Origin: Flavisolibacter amylovorans
GTDB lineage: Bacteria > Bacteroidota > Bacteroidia > Chitinophagales > Chitinophagaceae
NCBI RefSeq assembly: GCF_039541815.1
Contig: NZ_BAABGY010000014.1
Coordinates: forward strand, 124,001 to 188,000
DNA: 64,000 nt
Direction: 5' to 3'
The notes under the pieces are model-generated. The model saw only the letters and a program-made list of their open reading frames with translations, had not been told where the DNA came from and made no database searches. This document shows positions 1 to 8,644 of this stretch, piece by piece. Every line of letters starts with the position of its first letter. Positions within the stretch are counted from its first letter, which is position 1. The position numbers and the translations under genes are program-made.

Positions 1-1243
1 GCTGCTTATAGGCGTTCTCGCTCATGATGATTCCATTGTCCACGATCACCCCAATGGCAAGGGCGATACCGGTGAGCGACATAATGTTAGAGGAAATTCC
101 GAACAGGTTCAGCAGGATAAAGCTGATGGCCAGCGTAATGGGTATCTGGATAACGATACTCAATGCACTGCGCCAATGAAAGAGAAAAATAAGTACGATC
201 AACGACACCATGATCATTTCTTCCATCAACGTATGTTTAATCGATTCGACCGACTCCTCAATGAGCTGTCCGCGGTCGTAGACAATATCAAACTTGACGC
301 CTTCAGGCAGGCCTTTAGCAACCTCCGCCATTTTTGACTTGATGCCTCTGATCACTTCGTCCGCATTCTCTCCATAACGCATCACGACAATACCGCCTAC
401 ACGTTCTCCGGTACCATCCTGGTCGAAAATACCAAGTCTGCTTTCACCGGTCATTTGTACAGTACCAAGATCCGAGACCCGCACCGGCACGCCGCTTTCA
501 TTCTTGACCGGTATGTTCCGGATCTGTTCAATGGATTGCAGGTAGCCAGATGTCTTAATAATGTAGCCGATATCGCTGAGCTCAAATTTTCGTCCCCCGG
601 ACTCATTGTTGTTGCTTCTGACGGCAGCGATCACATTGGGAACCGAGAGCTTGTAATAAAGCAGCTTATTGGGATCCAGCACCACAGAATACTGCTTCTG
701 AAAGCCGCCGAAGGAGGCAATTTCGCTGACGCCCGGTACATTCTGCAAGGCAAACTTGACGTACCAGTCCTGAATCGCGCGCTGTTCGCCCAAGTCCATA
801 CCCGGCGCATCAAGCGTATACCATAAAATATGACCAACGCCTGTCCCATCGGGCCCGAGGCTGGGGGTAACGCCTTGCGGAAGCGTTTGACTCAGCGTAC
901 TCAGCCGTTCGAGCACGCGCGACCGTGCCCAGTACACGTCTACGTCGTCTTCGAAAATAATATAGATGAAACTCATACCAAACATGGAAGTTCCTCGTAC
1001 ATACTTGATACGCGGCAGGCCCTGGAGGTTAGTGACCAATGGATAGGTTATCTGATCCTCGATCAGTTGAGGAGCGCGTCCCATCCATTCCGTAAAAACG
1101 ATAACCTGATTCTCGGAAAGATCAGGGATCGCATCAATAGGATTGCGCTTGACGCTGACGCCCCCCCAAACGAACAAACCAATGGCCAGTGCCAAAACAA
1201 TGTAGCGGTTGCGCAAGGACCATTCAATAATCTTATGTACCAT
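1..1243 (-). CDS. cusA: CusA-type heavy-metal RND efflux pump, N-terminal part
   Basis: Inner-membrane proton-driven RND transporter that exports metal ions across the envelope with an adaptor and outer-membrane partner. The frame opens with MVHKIIEWSLRNRY at 1243 and stays open to the window edge, giving the first 414 residues of a protein normally near 1,040. It has the first membrane helix, the NPIDAIPDLSENQV stretch typical of CusA/CzcA, and at the edge GVIVDNGIIMSEN (about residues 398-410), which fits the Gxx..D....M.EN signature of copper/silver pumps rather than the DFGxxxDGA signature of zinc/cobalt pumps. It is the last visible gene of the copper operon, behind an HMA protein and a hairpin. 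The C-terminus and partners lie outside the window. Metal specificity is inferred from the signature and the neighbours. Confidence 0.93.
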   Translation of the reverse strand, partial: MVHKIIEWSLRNRYIVLALAIGLFVWGGVSVKRNPIDAIPDLSENQVIVFTEWMGRAPQLIEDQITYPLVTNLQGLPRIKYVRGTSMFGMSFIYIIFEDDVDVYWARSRVLERLSTLSQTLPQGVTPSLGPDGTGVGHILWYTLDAPGMDLGEQRAIQDWYVKFALQNVPGVSEIASFGGFQKQYSVVLDPNKLLYYKLSVPNVIAAVRSNNNESGGRKFELSDIGYIIKTSGYLQSIEQIRNIPVKNESGVPVRVSDLGTVQMTGESRLGIFDQDGTGERVGGIVVMRYGENADEVIRGIKSKMAEVAKGLPEGVKFDIVYDRGQLIEESVESIKHTLMEEMIMVSLIVLIFLFHWRSALSIVIQIPITLAISFILLNLFGISSNIMSLTGIALAIGVIVDNGIIMSENAYKQ

Positions 1244-1302
1244 AAAACGCCCTTCATTGTATTGCCGATCGAATTTCCTTTTCGACAATAAAAGATTAAG
1301 TA

Positions 1303-1332
1303 AAGGGCCGCCGGCTGCAACCAGCGGCCCTT
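1303..1332 (-). terminator. Hairpin between HMA protein and cusA
   Basis: Arms AAGGGCCGC (1303-1311) and GCGGCCCTT (1324-1332) pair perfectly around a 12-base loop. On the minus strand it is followed by an imperfect T-rich stretch. It lies downstream of the HMA gene and 60 bases before cusA, so it may end or attenuate transcription into cusA. Confidence 0.6.
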
Positions 1333-1367
1333 AGATGTGTTTCATCGGCCCGGAAATAGGGCTTCGG

Positions 1368-1715
1368 TTAGCCTTTGGTTTCTACGGACTTTCGTTCATA
1401 GCGGCAGCAGCCGGGCAATTTCTTATAGACGGCATCATCAGCCCTAAATTTGTCGGTGTCGTGACCTACTGACGCAACTTTCCGCTGAATGTCCTCCAAC
1501 GACACAACGTCAGCATTGAAAGTCACCTGCATTATTTTTGTTTCGTCGTTCCACTCTACTTCCTTAACACCGCTGATGCGCGCTGCTTTTTCAATACGAT
1601 GCTTGCACATCCCGCAATTTCCTGACACCTTGAAGCTGTCTACTTTCTCATGAGCGAATACGGATACTGCTACCAGTTGAAATACAGCGATCAGGGCTAG
1701 TTGAAAATACTTCAT
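1368..1715 (-). CDS. Exported heavy-metal-associated (HMA) domain protein
   Basis: A 115-residue protein with a signal peptide (about residues 1-22, ending VFA-HE) and one HMA fold. The metal loop is GNCGMCKHRIEKA (CxxC, about residues 32-44), the copper-chaperone type, followed by the usual SGVKEVEWN strand. A C-terminal LPGCCRYE adds a second cysteine pair that ordinary HMA domains lack. It sits 25 bases after a propeller lipoprotein and upstream of cusA in the copper operon. It probably binds Cu(I) in the periplasm and may hand it to the pump or the oxidase. The domain is clear; the handover is inferred. Confidence 0.88.
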   Translation of the reverse strand: MKYFQLALIAVFQLVAVSVFAHEKVDSFKVSGNCGMCKHRIEKAARISGVKEVEWNDETKIMQVTFNADVVSLEDIQRKVASVGHDTDKFRADDAVYKKLPGCCRYERKSVETKG

Positions 1716-1740
1716 TGTTTCTTTATTTGATAGTGGAATG

Positions 1741-2835
1741 TTAGTTTTTAATCAGGATACCATTAGGCTTAAGGCCTACTGCAACATCGCGGATCTTGCT
1801 GTGGGTGTTGACATTTATTACGGAAACGCTACGTGCCATCTGGTTTGTCACATAGGCTACAGTGCCGTCAGCAGTAAAAGCAACCGCATGGGCCCCGGCC
1901 GCAGCATCAAACACCCCCCCGTGCACCCACTGATTTCCACTTCGGTTCCAGTAATGAACCTTACCATTGTCGGGGTCAGTTACCCAAAGCTCATTTTTCT
2001 GAAGGTTGTGCGCCACGCTGCCCGGCATGAACCCAAGGCTAATTGTTTGCACAACTGCGTTTGTCGCTACATCAATCACACTGACCGTTTCGCCCATCTC
2101 GTTGTCTACGTACATTTTCCCGTCGAAACCTACCCAGGCTGCCACCGGCTCATCACCTACGGGTATTGTTGCCGTCACCGTCTTTGAAGCCGGGTTGATG
2201 ACCATTACGTTGTCATCGCCGCCATTTGCCACATAGGCTTTTGACCCACCCGAGGAAAAGGTTACTTCTGCCGGATCTGCACCTACTGTTATGGTATTCT
2301 TGAGCGCATAAGTCTGCGCGTCGTAAACCAGCACTTTGCCGGAATTCATTTGCGAAGTCCAGATTTCGGACCCATCCGGAGAGAAGGTAGCGTTGTGGTT
2401 CATATCCGGCAGCGATAAAGACTTCTGCATGGTGCCTTTCTCAGCGTCCAATACCATCAGTGCACCTGCCATGCCACCGGTTTGGCCGCCATGCCCGGCA
2501 CTCAGGTCCATCCCAGGGAGCGCGACCGCCAGGCGACGGCTGTTGCCGGAGGAATACAGCGATATATGATGGGGCCACATTCCCATACTTCCCATTCCGG
2601 GCATCGCCAGTGCGATGCTGTCCACCACTACATTGTCCGACATGCGGATCACACTGATGGAATTACTTTCACCATTCACTACAAAAACGGCAGGAAAGTT
2701 AAAATTCTTCTCCATGCCTCCCATTCCGGACATGTCATCGTCCATATCCATTTTGTGCTTACGGCAGGAAGCCAAAAAAGCCGTCGATAGTACGACGCCG
2801 CCGAGGAGGAAGAACGCCCAAATGCGATTGTTCAT
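1741..2835 (-). CDS. YncE-like beta-propeller lipoprotein
   Basis: A 364-residue exported protein. The signal ends in the lipobox LASC (Cys 24), followed by a Met/Asp/His-rich linker (KHKMDMDDDMSGMGGM) that could bind copper. The rest is a repeated seven-bladed propeller of the YncE/YVTN type: each blade carries phrases such as V.NGESNSISVI, AYVANGGDDNVMVI and AYVTNQMARSVSVI. Such propellers are scaffolds; the substrate is not visible here. It lies between DUF3347 and HMA genes in the copper operon, so a periplasmic metal-sensing or scaffold role is likely but unproven. It is anchored in the outer or inner membrane by lipid. Confidence 0.85.
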   Translation of the reverse strand: MNNRIWAFFLLGGVVLSTAFLASCRKHKMDMDDDMSGMGGMEKNFNFPAVFVVNGESNSISVIRMSDNVVVDSIALAMPGMGSMGMWPHHISLYSSGNSRRLAVALPGMDLSAGHGGQTGGMAGALMVLDAEKGTMQKSLSLPDMNHNATFSPDGSEIWTSQMNSGKVLVYDAQTYALKNTITVGADPAEVTFSSGGSKAYVANGGDDNVMVINPASKTVTATIPVGDEPVAAWVGFDGKMYVDNEMGETVSVIDVATNAVVQTISLGFMPGSVAHNLQKNELWVTDPDNGKVHYWNRSGNQWVHGGVFDAAAGAHAVAFTADGTVAYVTNQMARSVSVINVNTHSKIRDVAVGLKPNGILIKN

Positions 2836-2864
2836 AAAAGGTGTTTAGATTTTAGTATTAGATG

Positions 2865-3455
2865 TTACTTGATAACTTCTTTGACATTGCCACATTTTGG
2901 CATTTTTTTACCCATGTACGGATTGGAAATAGCCTCTTCCTTACTCAACCAATCTGCCCCTTTGTCGCCATTAGCCATTGGGCAATGCCCTACGTACAGG
3001 GGGGCGTCCCACCCGAACGACTTGACGAGCGCTTTCACGTCATCGCTCATCATTACAAAATGCTCTCGTTGATGGTCGATCTTGGATGCGCTTTCCGCGA
3101 TATGCTCTGCCATTTCCTTAAGGTCATCGGAGACATCAGCATATGTTTTTTGCTGCTCTTGCGTAAACCCGGAAGCATCCACCTTGGAAAGTTCAGCGAC
3201 CATGGCCTTTGCGCCAGCAGCAGCCTCGCTTCCGTTGTCACCCGCCAATGCGTCTTTGACATGCATATAGTGACCGACAATAGCATTTACGGAAGAATTA
3301 CCCTTTGCAGTTTCCGCAGGAACTGCGGTAGTACCGGTTTTATCACTCTGGTCGGAATTTGCGGTGGCGGTACCACCGGGCGAAGTTGAATCGTTGTTAC
3401 AGGCAGACACAAAGAGGGCAAGGCCAAGCGCCATGCTGAAATAAGCAGGTTTCAT
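2865..3455 (-). CDS. DUF3347 lipoprotein, first copy
   Basis: A 196-residue lipoprotein with lipobox VSAC (Cys 19), a low-complexity Thr/Asp/Gly linker, then a helical DUF3347 domain. Visible family features are HYMHVKDALAGDN, IDHQREHFVMMSDD, LYVGHCPMANGDKGADWLS and NPYMGKKMPKCG. The His, Met and Cys positions in these motifs suggest metal binding. In Bacteroidota this domain often occurs alone or at the end of Cus/Czc adaptor proteins. A paralogue lies at 51887-52456. It is 29 bases upstream of the propeller gene and is probably cotranscribed with it. The exact role is unknown. Confidence 0.87.
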   Translation of the reverse strand: MKPAYFSMALGLALFVSACNNDSTSPGGTATANSDQSDKTGTTAVPAETAKGNSSVNAIVGHYMHVKDALAGDNGSEAAAGAKAMVAELSKVDASGFTQEQQKTYADVSDDLKEMAEHIAESASKIDHQREHFVMMSDDVKALVKSFGWDAPLYVGHCPMANGDKGADWLSKEEAISNPYMGKKMPKCGNVKEVIK

Positions 3456-3540
3456 GTTGTTATGATTTTAAAAGAGAAAAAAGTACGCAAGATCAGACCG
3501 AAGAACGCCAGAAAGCCCGGCGAATGCCAGGCAAGCAATA

Positions 3541-3945
3541 TCAGAGCAGCAGGGAGCGTGTCCGCAAATAAATAGGCAGGTTGCCTAGTAGCGGTGGTCC
3601 ATGGGCGAACGGATACGCACGCACAGGCGTGCTGACAACCAGAAAATCACCGTAGGGATTAAATACAGGCGCAATAATGTGCGGCGCTGCAATCTTCAGG
3701 TCACTCGAAGAAAACTGCTTTTGATCCGCCTTGAGTTTTACCTCCGCCTTTGTATCCTTACAGCAATCTTTGGATGCTTCTGTATCCATGCCACACTGAT
3801 TGCAGGCTTTATCTTCCGGGGATGAAAACCCCCAACCTGCAACCCGGTCCATGCAATAGTGTACATGCACGGTAGCCCCAACCGTGCTGGTCATGTAAAC
3901 GAGTAGCGTAAAAAATAAAATGAGCTTTTTCAAGTAATTAGGCAA
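3541..3945 (-). CDS. HYC_CC_PP family exported protein, first copy
   Basis: About 130 residues with an N-terminal signal helix, then HVHYCM, KACNQCGM, KDCCKD and a late HGPPLLGNLPIYLR. These are the His-Tyr-Cys, Cys-Cys and Pro-Pro landmarks that name this Bacteroidota family. The cysteines and histidines suggest periplasmic metal binding. There is no ATG: the frame can begin with TTG at 3945 or, more like a normal signal peptide (MKKLILFF), with TTG at 3933. A TAATTTTG promoter box lies 10 bases before 3945, so this gene can be transcribed separately from the genes upstream. A paralogue lies at 8240-8641. Function is uncharacterised. Confidence 0.78.
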   Translation of the reverse strand: MPNYLKKLILFFTLLVYMTSTVGATVHVHYCMDRVAGWGFSSPEDKACNQCGMDTEASKDCCKDTKAEVKLKADQKQFSSSDLKIAAPHIIAPVFNPYGDFLVVSTPVRAYPFAHGPPLLGNLPIYLRTRSLLL

Positions 3946-3955
3946 ATGCCGTCAA

Positions 3956-3963
3956 CAAAATTA
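3956..3963 (-). promoter_or_regulatory. TAATTTTG -7 box inside the copper operon
   Basis: Reads TAATTTTG on the minus strand, matching the Bacteroidota consensus TAnnTTTG. It is just ahead of the HYC_CC_PP start and would drive that gene, DUF3347, the propeller and HMA genes. No exact -33 TTTG was found at the standard distance. Confidence 0.5.
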
Positions 3964-4114
3964 GGTTATGGGATGGATTGAACCGAGAAACGGGCAGTTT
4001 TTTTCCTTCGTTTACATCCTGTTTAACAAAAAGCAGGCATCAAATAAAACCATCGATTTGCAAACGCTTGAGAATTAGGCGTATAGGAATTCCCATTTGA
4101 CCCGCATCTGTTTC

Positions 4115-4131
4115 CGGAATGGTCCATTCCG
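4115..4131. promoter_or_regulatory. 17-bp perfect palindrome, possible operator
   Basis: CGGAATGG-T-CCATTCCG has 8-bp arms around one central base. The loop is too short for an RNA hairpin, so a DNA-binding site is more likely. It lies in the 250-base gap between the haem-binding protein gene and the internal promoter at 3956. No known regulator motif was recognised. Confidence 0.4.
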
Positions 4132-4195
4132 TGCCGGAATGAGAATGCTACATGCACCAAAGTCGGAGGGCCGAGGGATTGACTAAAAAAAGCCG

Positions 4196-4690
4196 CTATT
4201 TCCGGTCTTCTAGGAATCGACGCGTACTGTCTGTCCAAGCGATCAGAAGCCTGCGTTGTTCTTCGGACAAATCCGCATCGCGATGTATCCACACATAAGA
4301 TCGCGGGGGCATCTCTTTTTCTTCAACCTGCTCCGTGATGGCTGATAGTTTACTGCGCATCCGGCGCGGAGAAAGGGAGCCGAACTCCGAAAAGTTCAGC
4401 TCCTTTTTTCCCTCACGCACATGATTGGCTAAAAAAACACTTACCGGGCTGATTTCAGCATACCACGGATACCGGGTCCGGTTGGAGTGGCAGTCGTAGC
4501 AGGCAGTAACCAATACCGCCTGGACGCTGTCGGGAACGGCGACAGCGTGGATGAGTCCCCCGGCTGCCGGCATGACCTCGCCCAGATTTTTCGGCGGCCG
4601 ATAGAACTGAATAAGAATGAATGCAGCGAAAAGTCCAATCAGGATCTTTCGTCCCCATCGCTTTTTTTTCCTAGTCGGATGGTGTTCCAT
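4196..4690 (-). CDS. Haem-binding domain membrane protein
   Basis: A 164-residue protein with one N-terminal membrane segment (KILIGLFAAFILIQF) and a periplasmic domain with CYDCHSNRTRYPWY. This is the CxxCH c-type haem motif of the Bacteroidota haem-binding domain family; PPRSYVWIHRDADLSEEQR is also family-like. It follows the multicopper oxidase gene by 13 bases and is probably cotranscribed with it, which suggests an electron-transfer link to the oxidase, though no such link is established. ATG at 4690 is preferred; a TTG six bases earlier is possible. The next gene is 250 bases away. Confidence 0.85.
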   Translation of the reverse strand: MEHHPTRKKKRWGRKILIGLFAAFILIQFYRPPKNLGEVMPAAGGLIHAVAVPDSVQAVLVTACYDCHSNRTRYPWYAEISPVSVFLANHVREGKKELNFSEFGSLSPRRMRSKLSAITEQVEEKEMPPRSYVWIHRDADLSEEQRRLLIAWTDSTRRFLEDRK

Positions 4691-4703
4691 GTTCAAATTC
4701 TTG

Positions 4704-7700
4704 TCAATAGATAAAGGTCAATCCTGCGCCCCAACCGTACTCATTGTCATAATTGGTAGAAATTGCCAGGTATTTCGTCACAATATACTGTGCACCGATG
4801 CCAAATTCCTTATCGGTATTCCAGCGGAAGTCAAGCCGGGTGCGGGTGGTAAGCGGCAGATCCTCCCGTCGAAACTCGAGGCGGAACCGCCCCCGGGTGT
4901 CTACGCGCCCTTCCACATCAATAAAGAAAGGAAGTGTATAGATCAAACCAACGGTCCCCGCCTGGGTGCTTCGCTCCTGTGGTAAGGCTTTGCCTTGGTC
5001 AGCCGTTTCCCGCTCAAGGTCGGCACCGATAAAGGCGGAAAAGTACTGGCGCCGGTCAAGGAAGCGCTGCAGCCGCGGCTCTACTTCGTATCCCTTTTTG
5101 TAGTCATAGCGGAATTCGGTATTCAACTGGTAGCGGGGGCCAGAAAGAAAGAAGGAACCGAATATCCCCTGGCTATGAACGGACAGGTCACCCCAGGGAT
5201 AGTAGCGGTTGCCATGCATCCGCTTGAACATTTGAAAATCATGCGTAAACGCCTTTTGGACTGCCGACTCCGTTCCCTCGTAGCTGAAGATGGTGGCCAT
5301 GCCCGAAATCATATGATAGAGTGTATGGCAATGCAGAAACCAATCCTTTTCTTCCGTCGCAGCGAATTCGATGACCTGCACGTCCATTGCTTTGATATTG
5401 AATGTATGCTTCATCGGCGAGTATCCCCCCTGGCGGTTGATCACCCGGAAAAAGTGCCCGTGGAGGTGAATCGGATGTTCCATCATGGTGGCATTCGTAA
5501 AAACAACACGCACGTTCTCGCCGCGACGGATCATTACTTTGAAGTCCTGCTCGGCCAGTGTCTTGCCATTGATGGACCAGATATAGCGCTGCATATTTCC
5601 AGACAGCGTAAGCTCAATCTCGCGCCAGGGCCTATTCGCGGGCAATGTCGTGACGCTATCGGAGCGCAACATATCGTAGGATAATACGACATCGTTTCCG
5701 TTTCCAGGCGGAAAATCAAATCCCGTGAGCGGCATATCGGTCATCATATGTTGCAACATGAAGCTTCGGGAAGTATCGCCGGTCGCGCCCATGCCGCTCA
5801 TGCCGGCATGCCCCGGCATACTGCCCATCGGCGTACTTTCCGTTGGCATGCTGCCCGGTGCCGTTTGGGAAGGATTGGTCGTATCGTTGCGTCCGGACGG
5901 CATCGGCATGCCCGCATGCTCTGAATGGTCCATCATCGGTTGCGCCTTCGGGGGTATGGTGTCCTGCCGTTTACCGGGCATTGCCATGCCCGGATGCCCG
6001 GAGTGATCTGCCGCCGGCTGCGGCTTCTTCGGAGGTGTATCCACGATGGGCTTGCCGTGCAGTGTACCAGACACCAAAAGATAAGTGTTCAAACCCGGCT
6101 CCATCGGTCCGCGTTGACGGGAAAAATCGGGGGCCATTTTCATCTTCATCCCGGGCATCTTGCTGTGATCCATCCCTTGCATCGGATCTTTCTTCGGGGC
6201 GGGTCGCTTTGGTGGCGCCTTCCTCACCGGAGCTTTTTTTACCGGCGCTTTCCTGACAGGTGTTTTCTTTACAGGTGGCTTCCTTGCAGGGGTGGCGCTC
6301 TTAGGCGCTGTACCTGTGGTAGCTGCCTTTGGTTTTGCAACGGGTGTAGGCGTCGTCGTAGTCGGGGTGTGCCCCGGCATATTGGAATGATCCATTACGC
6401 CCGGCTGCCGGACTGAGTCCGGGCGCCTGCCGGTAGTATCTATGGAGTGCCTTTCAGGCATGCTCGTGGACATAGATGTATCGTGACCTGTGGTGCCGGC
6501 ATGGTTCATCCCGTTCATACCCGGCATGCTTCCCATCCCGGACATCCCCCCCATGGATGACATATCCATTTCCGGCATTTTCATGTAAAGGCCCATCTTC
6601 ATCTTCATCCCCATCCCCTTCATCATCCAGGTCATCCTGTTCATTTCGTTCATCAGCACCATATAATCCAGCTTCGGGATATCCTTAGCTTTCACCTGCG
6701 GCCCCGAACCGAAGAAGGCGGAGGCCTGGGTAGTAATGTCCTGTGCTGTGGCCCGGAATTCATACTGGCCGTTATCAGGAATGCGGATAATCACATCGTA
6801 GGTTTCTGCGGTAGCGATCAGCAATTTATCCACGTCAACAGGACGAACATCAATGCCATCAGCCGCGATGACGGTCATCTTACCACCGGAATATTGGAGC
6901 CAATAGTAAGTTGCGGCGGAGCCATTGATGACCCTCAGAACGACGGAGTCGCCCTTCCTGTACTTTTTAAACGTTTGAACCGGCTTCCCGTGCATCAACT
7001 GAACCGGGTAATACACATCGCTGACATCGGCGCCGGGCATGCGGGTCCACTCCATCTGCACTTTATCGCCGAAATGTCCCTTGACGATAGCTTCACCCCA
7101 GCTCTGCACCCCTTTCTTCTTGATGGCATACCACTCCTGCCGTCTCTTTAAAGAGCGCATAATGCTGCCCGGCCGTTCGTCCCGCCAATCGGAAATCTGC
7201 AGCACTTCCTCAGCTTTCGGGCGGGACGTATTTGGAACAGCCGGCTGCAGCACCATAGAGCCGTACAAACCAACCTGCTCCTGGAACTCAGTATGGGAGT
7301 GATACCAGTAGGTGCCGCTTTGGATGATGCGGAACCGAAATATGTAGGTCTCGCCGCGGCGGATGGGCGTGGTGTTGAGCAGCGGTACGCCATCTTCCTC
7401 GTTGGGAAGCAGAATACCGTGCCAGTGGATCGACACTTCCTCGGGCAAGAGATTATGAACATAGATTACTGCCGAATCGCCTTCCGTAAACCGGAGGGTC
7501 GGGGCAGGAATGGAGCCGTTGATGGCGAGGGCCTTGCGTTTCCGCCCGGTATAATTAACAGTGGTGTCCTTTACATAAAGGTGATACTCGACAACCGGGC
7601 CCATACGCCGTAGGGTACGCTGTTGAGACCGTCCGCCGGAATCGACTTTTGCTGCTATTTGCCCATGATCATGCTGGGCGCTCAATCGGACGGCACAAAA

Positions 7701-7739
7701 AATAAATAACGCCAGAAAAATATGTCGCAAGGTGTTCAT
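4704..7739 (-). CDS. Multicopper oxidase with Met/His/Lys-Pro insert and CopB-like tail
   Basis: A 1011-residue exported protein with signal peptide MNTLRHIFLALFIF..LSAQ. It has the four copper ligand motifs: HWHG (105-108), HSH (147-149), HPIHLHGH (755-762) and HCHTLYHMISGM (803-814). It should oxidise Cu(I) and use oxygen as acceptor, as CopA/PcoA enzymes do. Between copper domains 2 and 3 is an insert of nearly 300 residues (about 373-660) full of MxxM, DHS and GMxxM motifs plus a Lys-Pro-Ala repeat (about 484-517) that resembles histone H1 tails. The C-terminal 165 residues (about 845-1011) look like CopB, normally a separate outer-membrane copper protein. It is therefore a CopA-CopB fusion with a copper-sponge linker. 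Typical family length is 550-800. Confidence 0.92.
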   Translation of the reverse strand: MNTLRHIFLALFIFCAVRLSAQHDHGQIAAKVDSGGRSQQRTLRRMGPVVEYHLYVKDTTVNYTGRKRKALAINGSIPAPTLRFTEGDSAVIYVHNLLPEEVSIHWHGILLPNEEDGVPLLNTTPIRRGETYIFRFRIIQSGTYWYHSHTEFQEQVGLYGSMVLQPAVPNTSRPKAEEVLQISDWRDERPGSIMRSLKRRQEWYAIKKKGVQSWGEAIVKGHFGDKVQMEWTRMPGADVSDVYYPVQLMHGKPVQTFKKYRKGDSVVLRVINGSAATYYWLQYSGGKMTVIAADGIDVRPVDVDKLLIATAETYDVIIRIPDNGQYEFRATAQDITTQASAFFGSGPQVKAKDIPKLDYMVLMNEMNRMTWMMKGMGMKMKMGLYMKMPEMDMSSMGGMSGMGSMPGMNGMNHAGTTGHDTSMSTSMPERHSIDTTGRRPDSVRQPGVMDHSNMPGHTPTTTTPTPVAKPKAATTGTAPKSATPARKPPVKKTPVRKAPVKKAPVRKAPPKRPAPKKDPMQGMDHSKMPGMKMKMAPDFSRQRGPMEPGLNTYLLVSGTLHGKPIVDTPPKKPQPAADHSGHPGMAMPGKRQDTIPPKAQPMMDHSEHAGMPMPSGRNDTTNPSQTAPGSMPTESTPMGSMPGHAGMSGMGATGDTSRSFMLQHMMTDMPLTGFDFPPGNGNDVVLSYDMLRSDSVTTLPANRPWREIELTLSGNMQRYIWSINGKTLAEQDFKVMIRRGENVRVVFTNATMMEHPIHLHGHFFRVINRQGGYSPMKHTFNIKAMDVQVIEFAATEEKDWFLHCHTLYHMISGMATIFSYEGTESAVQKAFTHDFQMFKRMHGNRYYPWGDLSVHSQGIFGSFFLSGPRYQLNTEFRYDYKKGYEVEPRLQRFLDRRQYFSAFIGADLERETADQGKALPQERSTQAGTVGLIYTLPFFIDVEGRVDTRGRFRLEFRREDLPLTTRTRLDFRWNTDKEFGIGAQYIVTKYLAISTNYDNEYGWGAGLTFIY

Positions 7740-7802
7740 CGGAAAATGTTTGAAAGGAAGACACCCCTATGGATGCCTTCCCAGGGTCAGGAAACAGTGT
7801 GG

Positions 7803-8144
7803 CTATGGAGCCATCTTTCTGCATTCATCTGCGCAACGGCGACAGGCCTCCGCACATTCGCGGCAATGTTCCATGCCGTGTTGTGCATGTTGCTCACATT
7901 CTGCGGCGCAGGCGTCACAGATTTCAGCGCAAACCCGGCAGAGGTCTTTGGATAATGTCCCCCCGAGGCTCATTACCTGGGCGGCCGCGTTGCAGATCGC
8001 AGCGCATTCGAGATCCAACTGAATGCAGCGAACGAGCATCTTTACATCGTCTTCCTGGAGGCAGGCAGAGGCGCAATGATTACAAACAGACGCGCAGCGG
8101 AGGCATGCGTCAATACATGCCTGGAATAGGGTATTGTGGGCCAT
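7803..8144 (-). CDS. Four-helix-bundle copper-storage protein (Csp/DUF326), first copy
   Basis: A 113-residue Cys-rich protein made of helices with repeated CxxxC spacing: CIDACLRCASVCNHC, CAAICNAAAQ, CRVCAEICDACAAEC, CRECAEACRRC. This is the Csp pattern, in which cysteines line a four-helix bundle that stores many Cu(I) ions. No signal peptide is visible from ATG 8144 (MAHNTLFQACID), so it is probably cytosolic like Csp3; a longer frame from 8219 exists but its first 25 residues look non-native. It lies upstream of the oxidase gene in the copper operon. A paralogue is at 50748-51119. Confidence 0.9.
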   Translation of the reverse strand: MAHNTLFQACIDACLRCASVCNHCASACLQEDDVKMLVRCIQLDLECAAICNAAAQVMSLGGTLSKDLCRVCAEICDACAAECEQHAQHGMEHCRECAEACRRCADECRKMAP

Positions 8145-8239
8145 GATAAAGGTTTTAGATGAAAATAATAGGTACGTCACCTGCGCCTGGGCAAGTGCGT
8201 TGGGACTAATAACCGCCACGAGCGATTTACAAAAAAAAG

Positions 8240-8641
8240 TCAGAGACGCAGAACGCGTATCATTAAATAGAGAGGGACAGAAGAATGTCCGGGCGGCCCT
8301 GAGTCTGCAAATGAACGACTAGGCGTGGCGATCGCCACCGGATGAATGGTCGTCGTTATACCTGGCAGGCACTGCTCTAAGAGCACCCAGCTTGAACGGG
8401 TAGGGTACGCGTCGAAGGCGGGATAATGGTCGTCGGTGACCTTTAAAGTTGTCGGCACATCCTTGCAGCAATCGTTGGCTTGCTCATGCTTTTCCATGCC
8501 ACATTTGCTACAAGGCCCGTCCTGATCAGCGAAAAGTGATGTCGAAACAGTATCACCCATGCAGATATGGGTGTGCAGGGTCGCGCCGGTGGTGAACACC
8601 AGGTAAAGAAGTGCAAGTGAAAAACGTGCGACCCGCTTCAT
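8240..8641 (-). CDS. HYC_CC_PP family exported protein, second copy
   Basis: A 133-residue protein with signal helix (MKRVARFSLALLYLV), then HTHICMGD, GPCSKCGMEK, NDCCKD and SGPPGHSSVPLYL. It is a paralogue of the protein at 3541-3945: cysteine spacing and the late PP..PLYL motif match, but HYC is HIC here. It is probably a periplasmic metal-binding protein. It starts three bases after the DUF305 stop, so the two genes are translationally linked. Function is uncharacterised. Confidence 0.82.
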   Translation of the reverse strand: MKRVARFSLALLYLVFTTGATLHTHICMGDTVSTSLFADQDGPCSKCGMEKHEQANDCCKDVPTTLKVTDDHYPAFDAYPTRSSWVLLEQCLPGITTTIHPVAIATPSRSFADSGPPGHSSVPLYLMIRVLRL

Positions 8642-8644
8642 GAC

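Noticed and set aside
5995..6416. Tandem repeat region in the oxidase gene as mobile or CRISPR repeat
   Set aside because: The repetition comes from codons of the Met/His and Lys-Pro linker; no spacers or regular unit.
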